Shown here: in pieces, positions 45,773-57,506 of the stretch
Numbering within the stretch: position 1 is the first letter of the stretch
How the letters are laid out: every line of letters starts with the position of its first letter
From: Apiosordaria backusii
Taxonomy: Eukaryota > Ascomycota > Sordariomycetes > Sordariales > Lasiosphaeriaceae
Assembly (NCBI GenBank): GCA_030549205.1
Contig: JAUKTV010000014.1
Location: 1,054,001 to 1,118,000 of the forward strand
Reading direction: 5' to 3'
DNA: 64,000 nucleotides
Made by a program: the position numbers and the translations under genes
Notes under the pieces: generated by a model
Database searches by the model: none
What the model was told of the DNA's origin: nothing
The model's input: the letters and a program-made list of their open reading frames with translations, nothing else

Positions 45773-48700
45773 CTAAGGAACCCTCCTCGGCCTCCCAGGC
45801 CCCCTTCTCGTCTTCCTGCTCGACGCCTCGGTCTTATCTTGTTCCTCCTCCTCATTCTTGCTATTCTCCTTTGAATCAACTATCACCACCTCCTCATCCC
45901 CATCCTCATCTCCCTCCCCCTCTCCCTCCTTTTGCTGCTGCGCCTTCAGTTGCGCGAGCAGCGTCTCATCCGGTGTACCAGGGATAACAGTTTTATCAAC
46001 CGAAGTGCTCGTATCAACTTCAGTTTCTGCTATCACCTCGTCATCGCCCCCCTGCGTCCCTTGCGGCTTTTTTGGCTTCTTCTTCTTCTGGGCGGAGAGT
46101 TTCTGGCTGGGGGTCCGGAGGATGGTGGTGCCATCTCCAGTGGTGTTGCCAGTGGAGGATATACTATCGTTCGGGTTGGTTGATGACTGCGCTTGGGTTT
46201 GGGTGGGTTGCCGCAGTTGTTCAGCAATTTGGCTTGCAGTGAGGGTCTTTTGGCGTTTGTTGGGGTAGTTGCTGGGGGAGTATCGCTGCGGGGGTTTTCT
46301 CTTGCGGCCGGTTCGGCGGCCTGTTGTTTCGGTGTTGGTGTCGAGGGAAGAGGAGTGAATTGAGGTGCCGGAAGGTGGGCGGTTTGTGTTGTTGCCGCCG
46401 GTGTTGTCGCCGGTATCGTCGACGGGCCCGTCTCCATTGCCTCCACCTCCGGAGCCTCCCGGGCCTCCGGGACCACCTCCGCCTCCGGGACCACCTCCGC
46501 CTCCGGGACCACCTCCGCCTCCGGGACCGCCAGGACCAGGGCCAGCGCCAGCGCCGTTGTTGTTGTTCGGTTGTTCACTATCGGCTGGCTCCCCTCCCCA
46601 AGCTTGTTCAACACCTAGTCGAAAGGGAGAAGGGGCGCTGGGCGGCTTTAGTTGCAGTTCAAGTTGAGCTATCATCTTTTTAAGCCGTGTTACTTCCTGC
46701 CTCTGCTTCGTCGCCGTCGCTATCAGCCTGTTCCGCTTCTGTTTCATGACATCTGCCTCCCTTTCCAGCTGCTCGGCCTCCTTTGTGTGGGTGACGGATA
46801 TACCCCTATAGCCCTTTTTCTGTTCCGCAGAGCTGGCACCGTCGGACATGGCCTTGTAAACATCAGCCAATCCCCTCTTTTCTGCTGCCTGCTTGGTTTT
46901 TTCTTTTCGAAGCTTTTCCTTCTCCGTCACCCCCTGGTTTGCCTCTTCAACAAGTTTTCTCGCTTCTGCAAGCTCGTTCTTCAGCCGGGCCAGCTTTACC
47001 TGTGGTGTTTCCTCTGCGGCCCCTGCGGGGAGGCTAGCCAGGATTTTCTCGTATGCCGTCTTGAACTTCTTTAGTTCGTCCAAATGATCTTTCGCTTCGA
47101 CATATTGCTCATATTGCTCCGAGGTTTTGTCTGCTGTGAACAAGTCGTCTACCGCTCTCTGGCGCCTTGCAATGGTGGCAGCGTTTCTAGCGATCCTTCT
47201 GGTCAAGAAGGTCCTTTGCGCTTCCACGACTTCATCCCTTGTCTTTTGCGCTTCTGCCTCATCCTGCTTCTTTGTGCCTGGTGAAGGTGGTTCTGGCGTC
47301 GGCTCTCTTGGTGGCACTGGTACCGGTTGGTGGAAATTATAATTGTGTCCCACTTTATATTCGCCCTTGGGGTCCAGCCTTTCCATCATGGCGTGGTACT
47401 TTTGCTTGGTGACCCGTTGCTCATCGGTCTCCTGAACTTCCTGCCCTTCCGCCACCCGCTTTGCCTCTTCTCTCATGATTACAAGATAATCGCGAGCGAG
47501 CTCCTCTTCATCATTCTGCGGCTCGTGGTTCTCATCATCATTTCTCTCAACGGGGTAAAGATGCCACAACACCCGCTTCGCCCGTCGCATGTATCTGAAT
47601 ACTCTCCTCAGGTGCTGCTCCAAAGTCAACGTCAGGAAAGGATCCCCCGGCTTGGTCTCGACGAGGTCGGCCCATTCCTTTTCGCGGGCCCTCTTGCGGG
47701 CGCTGTGGCCATCTTCCGGATCGTCATCAGACTCTACGTTCAGGTCTGGCAGCGCGAATGCAGGTGCTCGATCTGGGTGGAAGGCACCTCTCAATAGTTG
47801 CCCACGGCGAGCTGATCTTCGTGAAGCAGATACGCCATCATCAGTGATGAACGATGCATCAAAATGGGGACTATGTCGAACAGGATGAGTGGGTTTCCTC
47901 CACGCGCTCAGGTGTCTTCGGCTCGGCCCGCCTCGAGGGGTCTGCATATACCAGGCCCGTTCTTCGTACACTTTATACCAAAATCTTCCATGAAACTTAG
48001 CTGGAGCCCTCATGGCCGCTTTTGCCCAGGGGACTCCGAGCCAATCCGGGAACAGCTTGGGCAATTTTTGGACCTTGAAGTTGAGGAACTGATACCAGAT
48101 GATGTACTTGGTGCCATGAACCAGGCGGAGCTCATGCTTGATCTTGTGTACGCCCGAGGTCTCCCTCATATGCCTGCTCTCTGGGGTGTACGGGATTAGC
48201 TCCGACAGGCTCGTGAGCTCGTACCAAACCTCGGCCGTTGTCCCGTGCTTCACCACCAGAGCATCCAAGATGGGATCTGGTTCCTTTCCGGTTTCCATGC
48301 CAGCCAGTGTCCGGAATGCTTCCTTTTTCGCCTGCACATTTCTCCGGGCTACTGGGAACACCTTTTTGATGAGAAAATCGACATCCGGGTACGGATCCCG
48401 TCCAAGCAGTAAGCCATCGAACAGATCACCGCCTGCCCACGTGTCGGCTCCCTCTTCGATGTCATCGTTATGTAGCTCAAACTTTTCAAGTAAATCGATG
48501 AGCTCCTTGCTGAAGTGTGGTCTGTCCGGTTGGTCGGGACGAGGTTCCCTATAGTGATGCACTTTCCGAAATCCGTCATCGACATTGTAGTCTATCCAAT
48601 TCCTGTGCCAATCCTCTTCATAGTCGGGCGCATCCCATATATTGACCATGCGCCGTAAAAGTGCCCCAAAAAGATAAATATCCTCCCAGAGCTGGGGCTG

Positions 48701-50620
48701 CTGAGACTCCAACTCAACAAACGTGTCGACATCCTTGAAGTTTCTCAAGGCCATGACGCGCTCCCCGCGGTTGTACTTGTAAAGCACCTCGGGGTCGTCA
48801 ATAAAATTGGCTTGGGACCAGCTGCCGAGAACAATACGTGGAAAGTTGTGGCGAAGAACCTGGTTGAGACAGTTCTCTACCTCTTGATCCTGTTCTTCTT
48901 TTGTATCGTATCCATCAGGCCCCGGCGCCAGGAAGGGCTGCTGCCCCCTCTCAACCTCTTCCTCAAAGTGTATGTAGACGTGCTCAGGCGTAATATTGCG
49001 GTGTACAAACGGCCTCCAACCCTCTTTTCTCGTCGTCACCCCCTGCTTCAGTTCTTCTCGCGTAATGCCTGTCTGCATGTATATAACAGCAGAAGCAAGC
49101 TGCTCCATGACATACCAGATAAAGTACTCGTCAATGTTCAGCTGCGGCGTCCTCGGGCCCTGACTGGCAAACGCGAGCAGACTGCGGATATTGAACCCAT
49201 TACAGTACTTGAAATAGAGCGCATACTCGTCAGCCTGAACAAACGCGCCCTTCTCGTTTCGAACGATTCCCTCTTGGCCGTTGCTGATGCCGAACCCGTA
49301 CAGCTCGGGGAACACCCGCTCATCCGGCAATTGATGTTCAACCGACGGGTCGTCGAGTCGTGCGAATCTGATCTCCGGCGGTACCTTCCCCGCATAAACG
49401 CGTCGGGTCCTGGGGAGGTCTTTACCGTCGGGGTGTTCTTCCGCGTCCCAATAACCCTGAACCAACAACCAGTTGCGGACCTCGTGCGTGTGGATGTTTT
49501 TGTTCACAACCGGATACCCTTCTCCTCTTGACCAGAGCAACAGCGCTCGAGCGGGCGGGGCATGCGGTTTGAGGTTGTGCATGTAGAGCAAACCCGGCTT
49601 TTGCTTCTTGAGCCAGGTGCTTGACTTGAGCGTCTTCATGTCCGTACCGTCTATGGGGATGCGAAACGTTCTTGGTGGGAAGACGACCGCTAGCTGGCGA
49701 AATCTGTCTTCGGGATCTGCAATGTCCTTTTTTGTGGCCAGGGCCGGCGGGGGCGGTGTTGTCATTTGGACGTCGACGTCTTCCTCGACAGGTTCTGTTT
49801 CTGCCTCTTCTCTTCTTCTCTCCTCTCCCTCCGCCGTGGCTTGGTCGGGGCTACGAGATCTTCTGATAGCCGTTACTGGGCTAGAGGATGTTGCTGCAGC
49901 TGCGTTTTCTTCCGGCCTACGTGATATTCTGATAGCTGTGATTGGGCTAGACGATGTTGCTGCAGCTGCGTTTTGTTCCGGGCTCCGGGATCTTCTTATA
50001 ACCGTGACTGGGCTAGAGGATGTCATTGCAGCCGCATTTTCCTCCGGGCTTGAGGATCTTCGTATAACCGTGACTTGGCCAGAGGACGTTGTAGCAGCAT
50101 TTTCTTCCGGGCTAGAGGATCTCCTTGTAGCTGTCTCCTGCTCCGCGCTGGTAGTCGATGCGTTTATTCTGTCTTGAATCTCCTGGAAGTTTGGAATGAC
50201 ACGCGCGTTATTATCAGATCCGAAACTGGCAGCATGAGTAGTTGTAGGGTCTGTTCCCTCGGTGTGCATAGTGACATCTACAGCGATGTCACCGGACTGG
50301 AGACTACTGGATTGGTCGCCACCGGCAGCAGTAGCACTGTCCGCCTGAACTGGGGCTGAACTGGTGCCGCTGGTTGTATCGGGTATAGGAGGGATGGGAA
50401 CTCTCTGCGTAGGGAGAGTAGGTGTAGCAAACGAAGGTCTAGGAGCCGGAGGAGGCTGTCTTGGAGGACTTTCAGGGAGTTCTTCTTGGCTCTGTGCCGG
50501 CTTTGCCATCGGATATGCTTCGTAGTCGATCTCCATCAAATCCAGGCTCACATCCGATGTGGTGTCATCGTACGCGTCGGGCTCGTCCGGAGCCCATCCC
50601 TGCCAGAGATACGGAGACAT
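45773..50620 (-). CDS. Giant unknown protein with pseudokinase-like domain, coiled coil, Gly-rich repeat and AT-hook (1615 aa)
   Basis: A single exon; the first in-frame ATG is at 50620 (MSPYLWQGWAPDEPD). An N-terminal disordered region has about five 22-residue repeats around RRSRSPEENAAAATSSSPV. The middle resembles a degenerate protein kinase: FVHRNITPEHVYIHF stands where HRDxKPxN is expected (catalytic Asp replaced by Asn), PRIVLGSWSQ where DFG is expected, and EDIYLFGALLRRM matches the kinase F-helix. It then has a long region rich in charged residues, a coiled coil (LKNELAEARKLVEEANQ... LKKMIAQLELQL), a Gly/Pro repeat, and a basic stretch (GRRTGRKRKPPQRY). It ends in an AT-hook-like TRRGPGRPRRVP. 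Likely nuclear and DNA-associated; function unknown. Confidence 0.78.
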   Translation of the reverse strand: MSPYLWQGWAPDEPDAYDDTTSDVSLDLMEIDYEAYPMAKPAQSQEELPESPPRQPPPAPRPSFATPTLPTQRVPIPPIPDTTSGTSSAPVQADSATAAGGDQSSSLQSGDIAVDVTMHTEGTDPTTTHAASFGSDNNARVIPNFQEIQDRINASTTSAEQETATRRSSSPEENAATTSSGQVTVIRRSSSPEENAAAMTSSSPVTVIRRSRSPEQNAAAATSSSPITAIRISRRPEENAAAATSSSPVTAIRRSRSPDQATAEGEERRREEAETEPVEEDVDVQMTTPPPPALATKKDIADPEDRFRQLAVVFPPRTFRIPIDGTDMKTLKSSTWLKKQKPGLLYMHNLKPHAPPARALLLWSRGEGYPVVNKNIHTHEVRNWLLVQGYWDAEEHPDGKDLPRTRRVYAGKVPPEIRFARLDDPSVEHQLPDERVFPELYGFGISNGQEGIVRNEKGAFVQADEYALYFKYCNGFNIRSLLAFASQGPRTPQLNIDEYFIWYVMEQLASAVIYMQTGITREELKQGVTTRKEGWRPFVHRNITPEHVYIHFEEEVERGQQPFLAPGPDGYDTKEEQDQEVENCLNQVLRHNFPRIVLGSWSQANFIDDPEVLYKYNRGERVMALRNFKDVDTFVELESQQPQLWEDIYLFGALLRRMVNIWDAPDYEEDWHRNWIDYNVDDGFRKVHHYREPRPDQPDRPHFSKELIDLLEKFELHNDDIEEGADTWAGGDLFDGLLLGRDPYPDVDFLIKKVFPVARRNVQAKKEAFRTLAGMETGKEPDPILDALVVKHGTTAEVWYELTSLSELIPYTPESRHMRETSGVHKIKHELRLVHGTKYIIWYQFLNFKVQKLPKLFPDWLGVPWAKAAMRAPAKFHGRFWYKVYEERAWYMQTPRGGPSRRHLSAWRKPTHPVRHSPHFDASFITDDGVSASRRSARRGQLLRGAFHPDRAPAFALPDLNVESDDDPEDGHSARKRAREKEWADLVETKPGDPFLTLTLEQHLRRVFRYMRRAKRVLWHLYPVERNDDENHEPQNDEEELARDYLVIMREEAKRVAEGQEVQETDEQRVTKQKYHAMMERLDPKGEYKVGHNYNFHQPVPVPPREPTPEPPSPGTKKQDEAEAQKTRDEVVEAQRTFLTRRIARNAATIARRQRAVDDLFTADKTSEQYEQYVEAKDHLDELKKFKTAYEKILASLPAGAAEETPQVKLARLKNELAEARKLVEEANQGVTEKEKLRKEKTKQAAEKRGLADVYKAMSDGASSAEQKKGYRGISVTHTKEAEQLEREADVMKQKRNRLIATATKQRQEVTRLKKMIAQLELQLKPPSAPSPFRLGVEQAWGGEPADSEQPNNNNGAGAGPGPGGPGGGGGPGGGGGPGGGGGPGGPGGSGGGGNGDGPVDDTGDNTGGNNTNRPPSGTSIHSSSLDTNTETTGRRTGRKRKPPQRYSPSNYPNKRQKTLTASQIAEQLRQPTQTQAQSSTNPNDSISSTGNTTGDGTTILRTPSQKLSAQKKKKPKKPQGTQGGDDEVIAETEVDTSTSVDKTVIPGTPDETLLAQLKAQQQKEGEGEGDEDGDEEVVIVDSKENSKNEEEEQDKTEASSRKTRRGPGRPRRVP
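46440..46545 (-). repeat. 18-bp repeat encoding a Gly/Pro-rich stretch
   Basis: Several tandem copies of an 18-bp unit (CCTCCGGGACCACCTCCG on the plus strand) encode GGGGGP-type repeats in the C-terminal part of the large protein. The number of copies could change without a frame shift. Confidence 0.88.
49845..50130 (-). repeat. Tandem repeat of about 63-66 bp encoding 21-22 residue Ser/Pro/Glu repeats
   Basis: Four to five diverged copies encode blocks like RRSSSPEENAA-TSS-PVTVI in the N-terminal region of the large protein. Each block carries an RSxSP motif, a typical proline-directed phosphorylation site pattern. The copies differ by substitutions and small in-frame gaps. Confidence 0.85.
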
Positions 50621-51240
50621 TGTGCTTGTATGGTTCTTGCTGCGGCCAGATGTTGAAACGTCGCCAGTTACCAAGCAGCAATAACTTAGTCGACTAGTGG
50701 GTCGGGTACGTACGAGACATTGTGCTATTTTGTTGTTGACTTTTCGCAGTTAACGCAGTTGATTTCTTTGTCGCCGCCTCCATTTTCTTGAGCCGCTTCC
50801 GGCAAAACAAATGGATTTTGGATTGCCGAACACAAAGGGGCAAGCTTCGCCGCGTACAAAGCCATCGATGCGCTTTTACAGAAGCTAATTGTTCTGCAGC
50901 GTCGACGGATATCGATTGTCATTGGATGTGGGTGGCCAGGAGCACGTGGTAGGGTTGACGGATCAGGGTTAGGGTCTAGGCCATCACTGGACATTCGGCA
51001 CAGCGGAGTTTGGAATACCCTCATGTTCCATTTGCAAGGGAAACAGAGCACATCTACTATCCCTTGGTACAACCGAGCTCCCATTAGTGTCATCCACCCC
51101 TGAGTGCGAGTCAATATGGCTTGCCCACTCGGTGTTCCCCACCCCTCCGTCCGACCTCCCGATATCTGCCTTGGCAATTACACGAATTTCATCACCCTTT
51201 ATTGATTTTTGCTCTTGAACATAATATTTCGGTATCAAAA
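50621..51240. other. Divergent promoter region
   Basis: The region lies between the starts of the large minus-strand gene and the plus-strand hydrolase gene. Overlapping minus-strand frames (50725-51373) have no recognisable motif and are probably chance frames in GC-rich DNA. Confidence 0.4.
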
Positions 51241-52765
51241 ATGGGTGACCTTGTTCTAAGCCGCAGTGATACTTCACACGACAACAAACGCGACATCGAG
51301 ACCTACCACATATCCTCCGCACTGCATGCCCGCGCCCCGCATCATGAGTCCTTCGAGCAGCTCTGGGAGACAAAATGGAAGGCGCCTGTATGCCCCCGAG
51401 CCTTCATGTTCTATCTCTGAACTTAAAAACTGACTACAGCCAGTGCTCAATGGGCGTCTACCCATTCATGTTCGGCACCACCACCGACTTCCAGCCCGTG
51501 GTTGACGCCATCATTGCGGTAATCAGCCCCGTCTCACTGTCTCTGTGGCTCGCTAACACTGCCGTAGAAAGGCCTAAAAGAGCCCTATGACTGGGATGAC
51601 TACGCCTCTCTGTTCTTCCCTCAAGCCTTCAAACTTGCCTTCACGGCCCATCATGCCGAACAAAACGGCGAGAGGGAGAAAGCCTGCGAGTATTACCTGT
51701 CTGTCTTCCTTTCTCCCTGTTTATTACAACCACTAACACACTCAACAGCCGCAGCTCAGCCCTCTACCGCATCGCCCGCTTCCCCGCCCCTCGCTCTTCC
51801 AAACAGCGAGAAGCCTGGCACCTAGGCAAAGAGGTCTTCTACAAAGGCGCCTCGTACGTCCCCTCACCCCTCTTTCTCGCACCCCTCCTAACCTCCAATA
51901 TAGCCTCCTCCCCAATCCCATCCTCCCGATCTCCATCCCCCATCTCCATCGTCTCCCCCACGAAGGCGACACCATCCCCGCCAGTTTCCTCTGCCCCCCC
52001 TCCAACATCCCCCTCCCCCTCCTAGTAATCTTCACCGGCCTCGACGGCTACCGCACCGAACTAGCAGTCTGGCAATCCCCCTTCGCCTCCTTCTCCATCG
52101 CGACTTTGGTCCTCGAAATACCCGGCACAGGCGACTCCCCCGCCGACCCCTCTGACCCTACCTCCCCTGATCGCCAGTGGTCCTCTCTCTTCTCCTGGAT
52201 CGCAACCCAACCCACCATCGACCAATCTCGTATCATAGTCTGGGGCTTCTCCACAGGCGGGTATTACTCCCTCCGCGCAGCCCACACCCACCCCGACAAA
52301 CTCCTCGGGAGCGTCAGCCTCGGCGGCGGCTGCCACCACATGTTCGACCCCCTCTGGCTCCGCAGCGTCAACAACCTCGAGTACCCCTTCGACCTAGCCC
52401 ACACCCTCTCCCACAAGTTCGGCTACGGCGACGATCTCGAGCGCTTCATCAAGGAGGCCCGACAGAAATTCTCCCTTGTCGAAAATGGTATCCTCGAAAA
52501 ACCATCTTGCAAGACGCTGGTCGTGAATGGGGATTTGGACGAGATCTTCCCGATCGAGGATCTTTACTGGGCGGTCAAGGATGAAAATGGAAAGGAAAGA
52601 GAAAATAAAGAGTGGAAGGTTGTTCAAGGGAGGAAGCATATGGGCGAGCCGGAGAGTTTTGGGGTGATTTTGGAGTGGATTCATGGGCTGTGGGGATTGG
52701 GGGTGGAATTGAGTCAGTTCAAGAAGGGGATTTTGGGTGGGCTGCCTTTCAGGGCCAAGTATTGA
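51241..52765 (+). CDS. Ayg1-like alpha/beta-hydrolase (polyketide-shortening hydrolase family)
   Basis: Fungal Ayg1-type hydrolases shorten or deacylate polyketides, classically in DHN-melanin pigment pathways. Five exons by eye: 51241-51387, 51444-51518, 51568-51698, 51749-51853 and 51904-52765, giving 439 aa. Family blocks in order are YPFMFGTTTDFQPVVDAII, GLKEPYDWDDYASLFFPQA, SALYRIARFPAPRS and LLVIFTGLDGYRTE (oxyanion side). The nucleophile elbow is VWGFSTGGYY with Ser near 269. The acidic residue lies in NGDLDEIFP, and the histidine in GRKHMGEP near 398. Three introns have clear CTAAC branch sites; the third intron uses a GTCTGT donor. No signal peptide. No polyketide synthase lies in the window. 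Confidence 0.88.
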
Positions 52766-53013
52766 GGTCGTGATGGCAGCTGGGAGAGTTGCATGACAAT
52801 GAGACCAGCAATACATTCCCGACCGATGATATCTCGTGATGGCAATTTGATGCTTCACGCTAAAAGTACTCCAAAAACTACAGGGATAAACACCCAAGCC
52901 AATAAACCAATCGCTGCAGATATTCACAAAATGAAACGCTTCGTCAGCCCTCCACCATATACCTTCTCCCACGCCTGCCTGTAGCCCTTTTCAACCCCCT
53001 CAATAAGCCTCTC

Positions 53014-53801
53014 CTAATGCCAGATTCTCATCTTCAACCTATCCCCCACCGCCGGCCTCTTCGGCCTCCTCGCCACAAACATCATCACGCTCCCCTCCAT
53101 CCAAACCTCCACCTCATGAAAGTTCGCCTTCAGCCCCTCCTCAAAATGCTCACTCGTATCCCCTCATTCCCAAAAACCCTATAAACCCGATTATACAACC
53201 AAAGCGTATACCTCGCCCTCCACCCCGCCAGCCCCTTCCCCTGAACCGTGAGATGCTCTTGCATACTCCCCCTCTTATACCGCTCAAACACCCCCTCCAC
53301 CCTCTTCTTTGCTTTATTCAACGAAGCCCTATTGACATCCATCGACGTAATTTTCATCGGCTCCCGCGACGCGGCAGAATCCACCGTCAAGCACTGCTGC
53401 AGGGCCTTCGCGCAAAAATACCCCGTCCCCGCGCCAATGTCGAGATGTCTAATCTCCCAGGCACGTTCCTTCTTGCTGACGAGAAGTTTGGGGTCTCGGC
53501 TTTCGTACTTGTTTTGCCAAAAGTGTTGCTGATACAAGGGGAGGAGGTGCTGCTTGGTGGGGCAGCGCCAGAGGAGCTGGTGAGTGTTTTGGGGCATTTG
53601 TACCACATAATCACAGCGATGAATTTGAGCGAATACAGATCCCACTGATAACTTCCAGACCGAACTGGTAAGTTGAGACCCCACGAGCCACAGAAAGTCT
53701 TTGTCACGCCATACCGGCAACTTGGGTACTTTTCCGTTGGTCAACGTGGCCCGAGATGGTCCAGGAGGTATGGGATCAAACTTGTCAGTGTCTAACTTCA
53801 A
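53014..53801 (-). pseudogene. Decayed SAM-dependent methyltransferase
   Basis: The minus strand keeps a class I methyltransferase start: LLWRCPTKQHLLPLYQQHF, then SAM motif I IRHLDIGAGTGYFCAKAL and motif II ITSMDVNRASLNKAKKRV. A probable 60-nt intron (GTATTC...CACCAG) ends just before LLWRCP. The part that normally follows motif II, with the DSISL...LHCLPG region, is absent: the sequence jumps to a terminal LTVQGKGLAGWRARYTLWLYNR block. Then the frame shifts by one base at the G4 run near 53161-53164, after which DTSEHFEEGLKANFHEVEVW continues to a TAG at 53014. Internal deletion plus frameshift suggests a non-functional copy. Confidence 0.65.
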
Positions 53802-54128
53802 GCCGATACCGCTGAAAAGCTATAAAGAACTCGTATTCACCTACAAACACCGCATTATTATTGGAGCAGTCCTCTCGGTGGGAACCGGAGATATTCACCA
53901 TGGCCCCTGAGCACGGAGATATCCAAGACAGGGAGCAACAACGCCCCTTCCCAGTCTTCTATCTCCGTTTCACGCCTTCCTTGGTTATCTGGAGCAGCTG
54001 AACATTGAATATCTGCCCATAATTGCTCATCTCTTACAGTTTTCCTCTTTTCACATCACTTTCTGCTCCGGCTTCGGCCGCATCTTTTGGACTCCCAACT
54101 TTTGGTCACGTATTTCTATTTCAGTCTA

Positions 54129-54525
54129 GGCCTCTCAAGCATCCAGTAAGGCCTCTCAAGCATCCAGTAAGGCCTCTTAAATATCTAATAAGGCCTCTTA
54201 AACATCCAATAAAGCCTCTTAAATATCCAATAAGGCCTCTTAAGCATCTAATAAGGCCTCTTAAATATCCAGTAAGGCCTCTTAAGCATCTAATAAGGCC
54301 TCTTAAATATCCAATAAAGCCTCTCAAACATCCAATAAGGCCTCTCAAACATCCAATAAAGCCTTTTAAGTATCTAATAAAGCCTCTTAAATATCCAGTA
54401 AGGCCTTCCAAACATCCAGTAAGGCCTTTAAGCATCCAGTAAGGCCTCTTAAACATCCAGTAAGGCCTCTCAAGCATCCAGTAAAGCTTCTCAAGCATCC
54501 GGTAAGGCCTTTCCAACATTCTAGA
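54129..54525. repeat. 21-bp minisatellite, about 18 copies
   Basis: The unit is GGCCTCTYAARCATCCARTAA. Copies differ almost only by C/T and G/A, and one copy near 54420 is 20 bp long. The array ends about 60 bp before the methyltransferase fragment ATG. It is open on both strands for long stretches because the unit is a multiple of three; that openness is not evidence of coding. Confidence 0.95.
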
Positions 54526-54587
54526 ACCCTCTCCGAAAGAAAAGAAAGCCTCCCGAGACAACCTCCCAGCCCCTACCAACCCACGCC

Positions 54588-54760
54588 ATGGCCCCGCCGG
54601 CGGCCACAACAGCCAACAACGGCAAAGAGCAAGACCCAAAGTCCACGCCCCAGTCCCACTTCCATTTCCCCTCCCGGGCAGCGAGGTACTACAAGCCCCT
54701 CACGCTCTCCTACTACGACCTCCACGTCCTCGGCCACAACATGACGCAGACGCTAGAGCG
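54588..54760 (+). pseudogene. N-terminal fragment of a second methyltransferase
   Basis: From the ATG at 54588 (MAPPAATTANNGKEQDPK) the plus strand reads RAARYYKPLTLSYYDLHVLGHNM. This resembles the N-terminal block of the same class of fungal cluster methyltransferases, which have a Y-x-LTL-YD-VLG pattern just before the WRCPT motif. The similarity stops near 54750, and the DNA then becomes the 3' end of the opposite-strand monooxygenase. It is therefore a truncated relic, probably cut by a rearrangement. Confidence 0.5.
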
Positions 54761-56339
<1,579 letters not shown>

Positions 56340-57506
56340 TGGCTGGTTTGGGGAGTGAGAATGCAGATATCGTGTCGAGAGAGTGACGGTGGTGATGTTT
56401 TGGACGCGGTGTGCATTCTGTGTTTCTGCCAGTCGTCCAGCCTTGTGGGTCGGGTGGGTTCCGGGCCAAGCCGGGGGGAGGTTCGGGAACGGGCCACCCT
56501 GGCGTATTGTGTTATATCACGCCATCGCTGCGATGGGGATGGGTAAGACGGTTTTGCGCAGTGATCCGAGACGAAGGTCACCGAAAAGAAAATGAGTTGA
56601 ATTTTTGTTGATGGATAGGTAGTGTATCGTAAAAAACATCGCCAATCATCATACTCGCACTCGCAGCGAATGGTGGCCACTTGGTAGCTCTTGTGCCCAG
56701 CAAACAGATACAAGAAAATTGTTGGTGTGCTAGCAAACAATCGACGGTAACGTTCGGTGTTCGGTGAGCCAGGCTGTTGGACTATCAAGACCTTCCCGAT
56801 TCGTCAAGGTGTGTTCTGAGCCCTGCCAGTTGCAACTGCCTGGTCACATCGCCGTTTCCCAACCTGCCTTTTCTCCGAGACCAGGTCGCTTTTCGTTAGA
56901 CTGGCGGATCACAGGCATTGTGAACCATATTCCAAGCTCTGAAGTTGTCAGTGTACAGAGAGCTCAGGTCTCTTAGCAGGAGTCGACATCTTGTATTGGC
57001 ATCAAGGATTTGGATCGAGCATGAGCTCCGTTACTCGCGACCTGGTACTTTCAGCTGGACCAAGTGACAAACAGCCCTACAGAACCGACTGACCGTTGCA
57101 CAACTCAGCCAGCCGCTTATCACTCCCCCATATCACACAGCCAACATGGTGACAGACTTCACATCCCGCGATGACTACCGACTGGGCGCCACTAATACAG
57201 ACGGGACCCCTTCCGAGCCCAGCATCCGAGAAATCTTGCAGCAACTGGTCCCCGAATATGCGGTACAACCCGCTTGGTACCACTCACCTCGCGGGCCCGC
57301 ACGTGGGCACTGCATCTCGATGCCATACACCACCCGGATCACGTCAACATTGGCAGCATGGGTTCGAACCATTGGCTCCATTCGCCAAGCTGACCGGTGA
57401 TCAGCAGCCACTGTCGATAAAAGAAATGCCGTGTCTCACTGTTGGTGTCACCCTGCCTGTGTAAGGTTATCTAGCTCTGCAACCACGCTGCCAAGCCTCC
57501 GACAAC
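56340..57506. other. Divergent promoter region between monooxygenase and transporter
   Basis: No supportable gene. Frames such as 57146-57400 lack motifs and splice partners. The spacer could hold shared regulatory sites for the two genes; I could not identify a specific binding motif. Confidence 0.4.

Noticed and set aside
49608..50177. 189-codon plus-strand frame with Ser/Gly/Leu repeats
   Set aside because: Shadow of the 63-66 bp repeat inside the large minus-strand gene.
54121..54639. Minus-strand 172-codon frame of Gly-Tyr-Leu-Arg repeats, and plus-strand PLKHPVR repeats
   Set aside because: A 21-bp tandem repeat stays open by arithmetic. One 20-bp unit breaks the plus frame, and there is no domain.
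57146..57475. Possible small gene upstream of the transporter
   Set aside because: No motif, no splice-compatible continuation and overlapping frames on both strands; better read as promoter or leader DNA.
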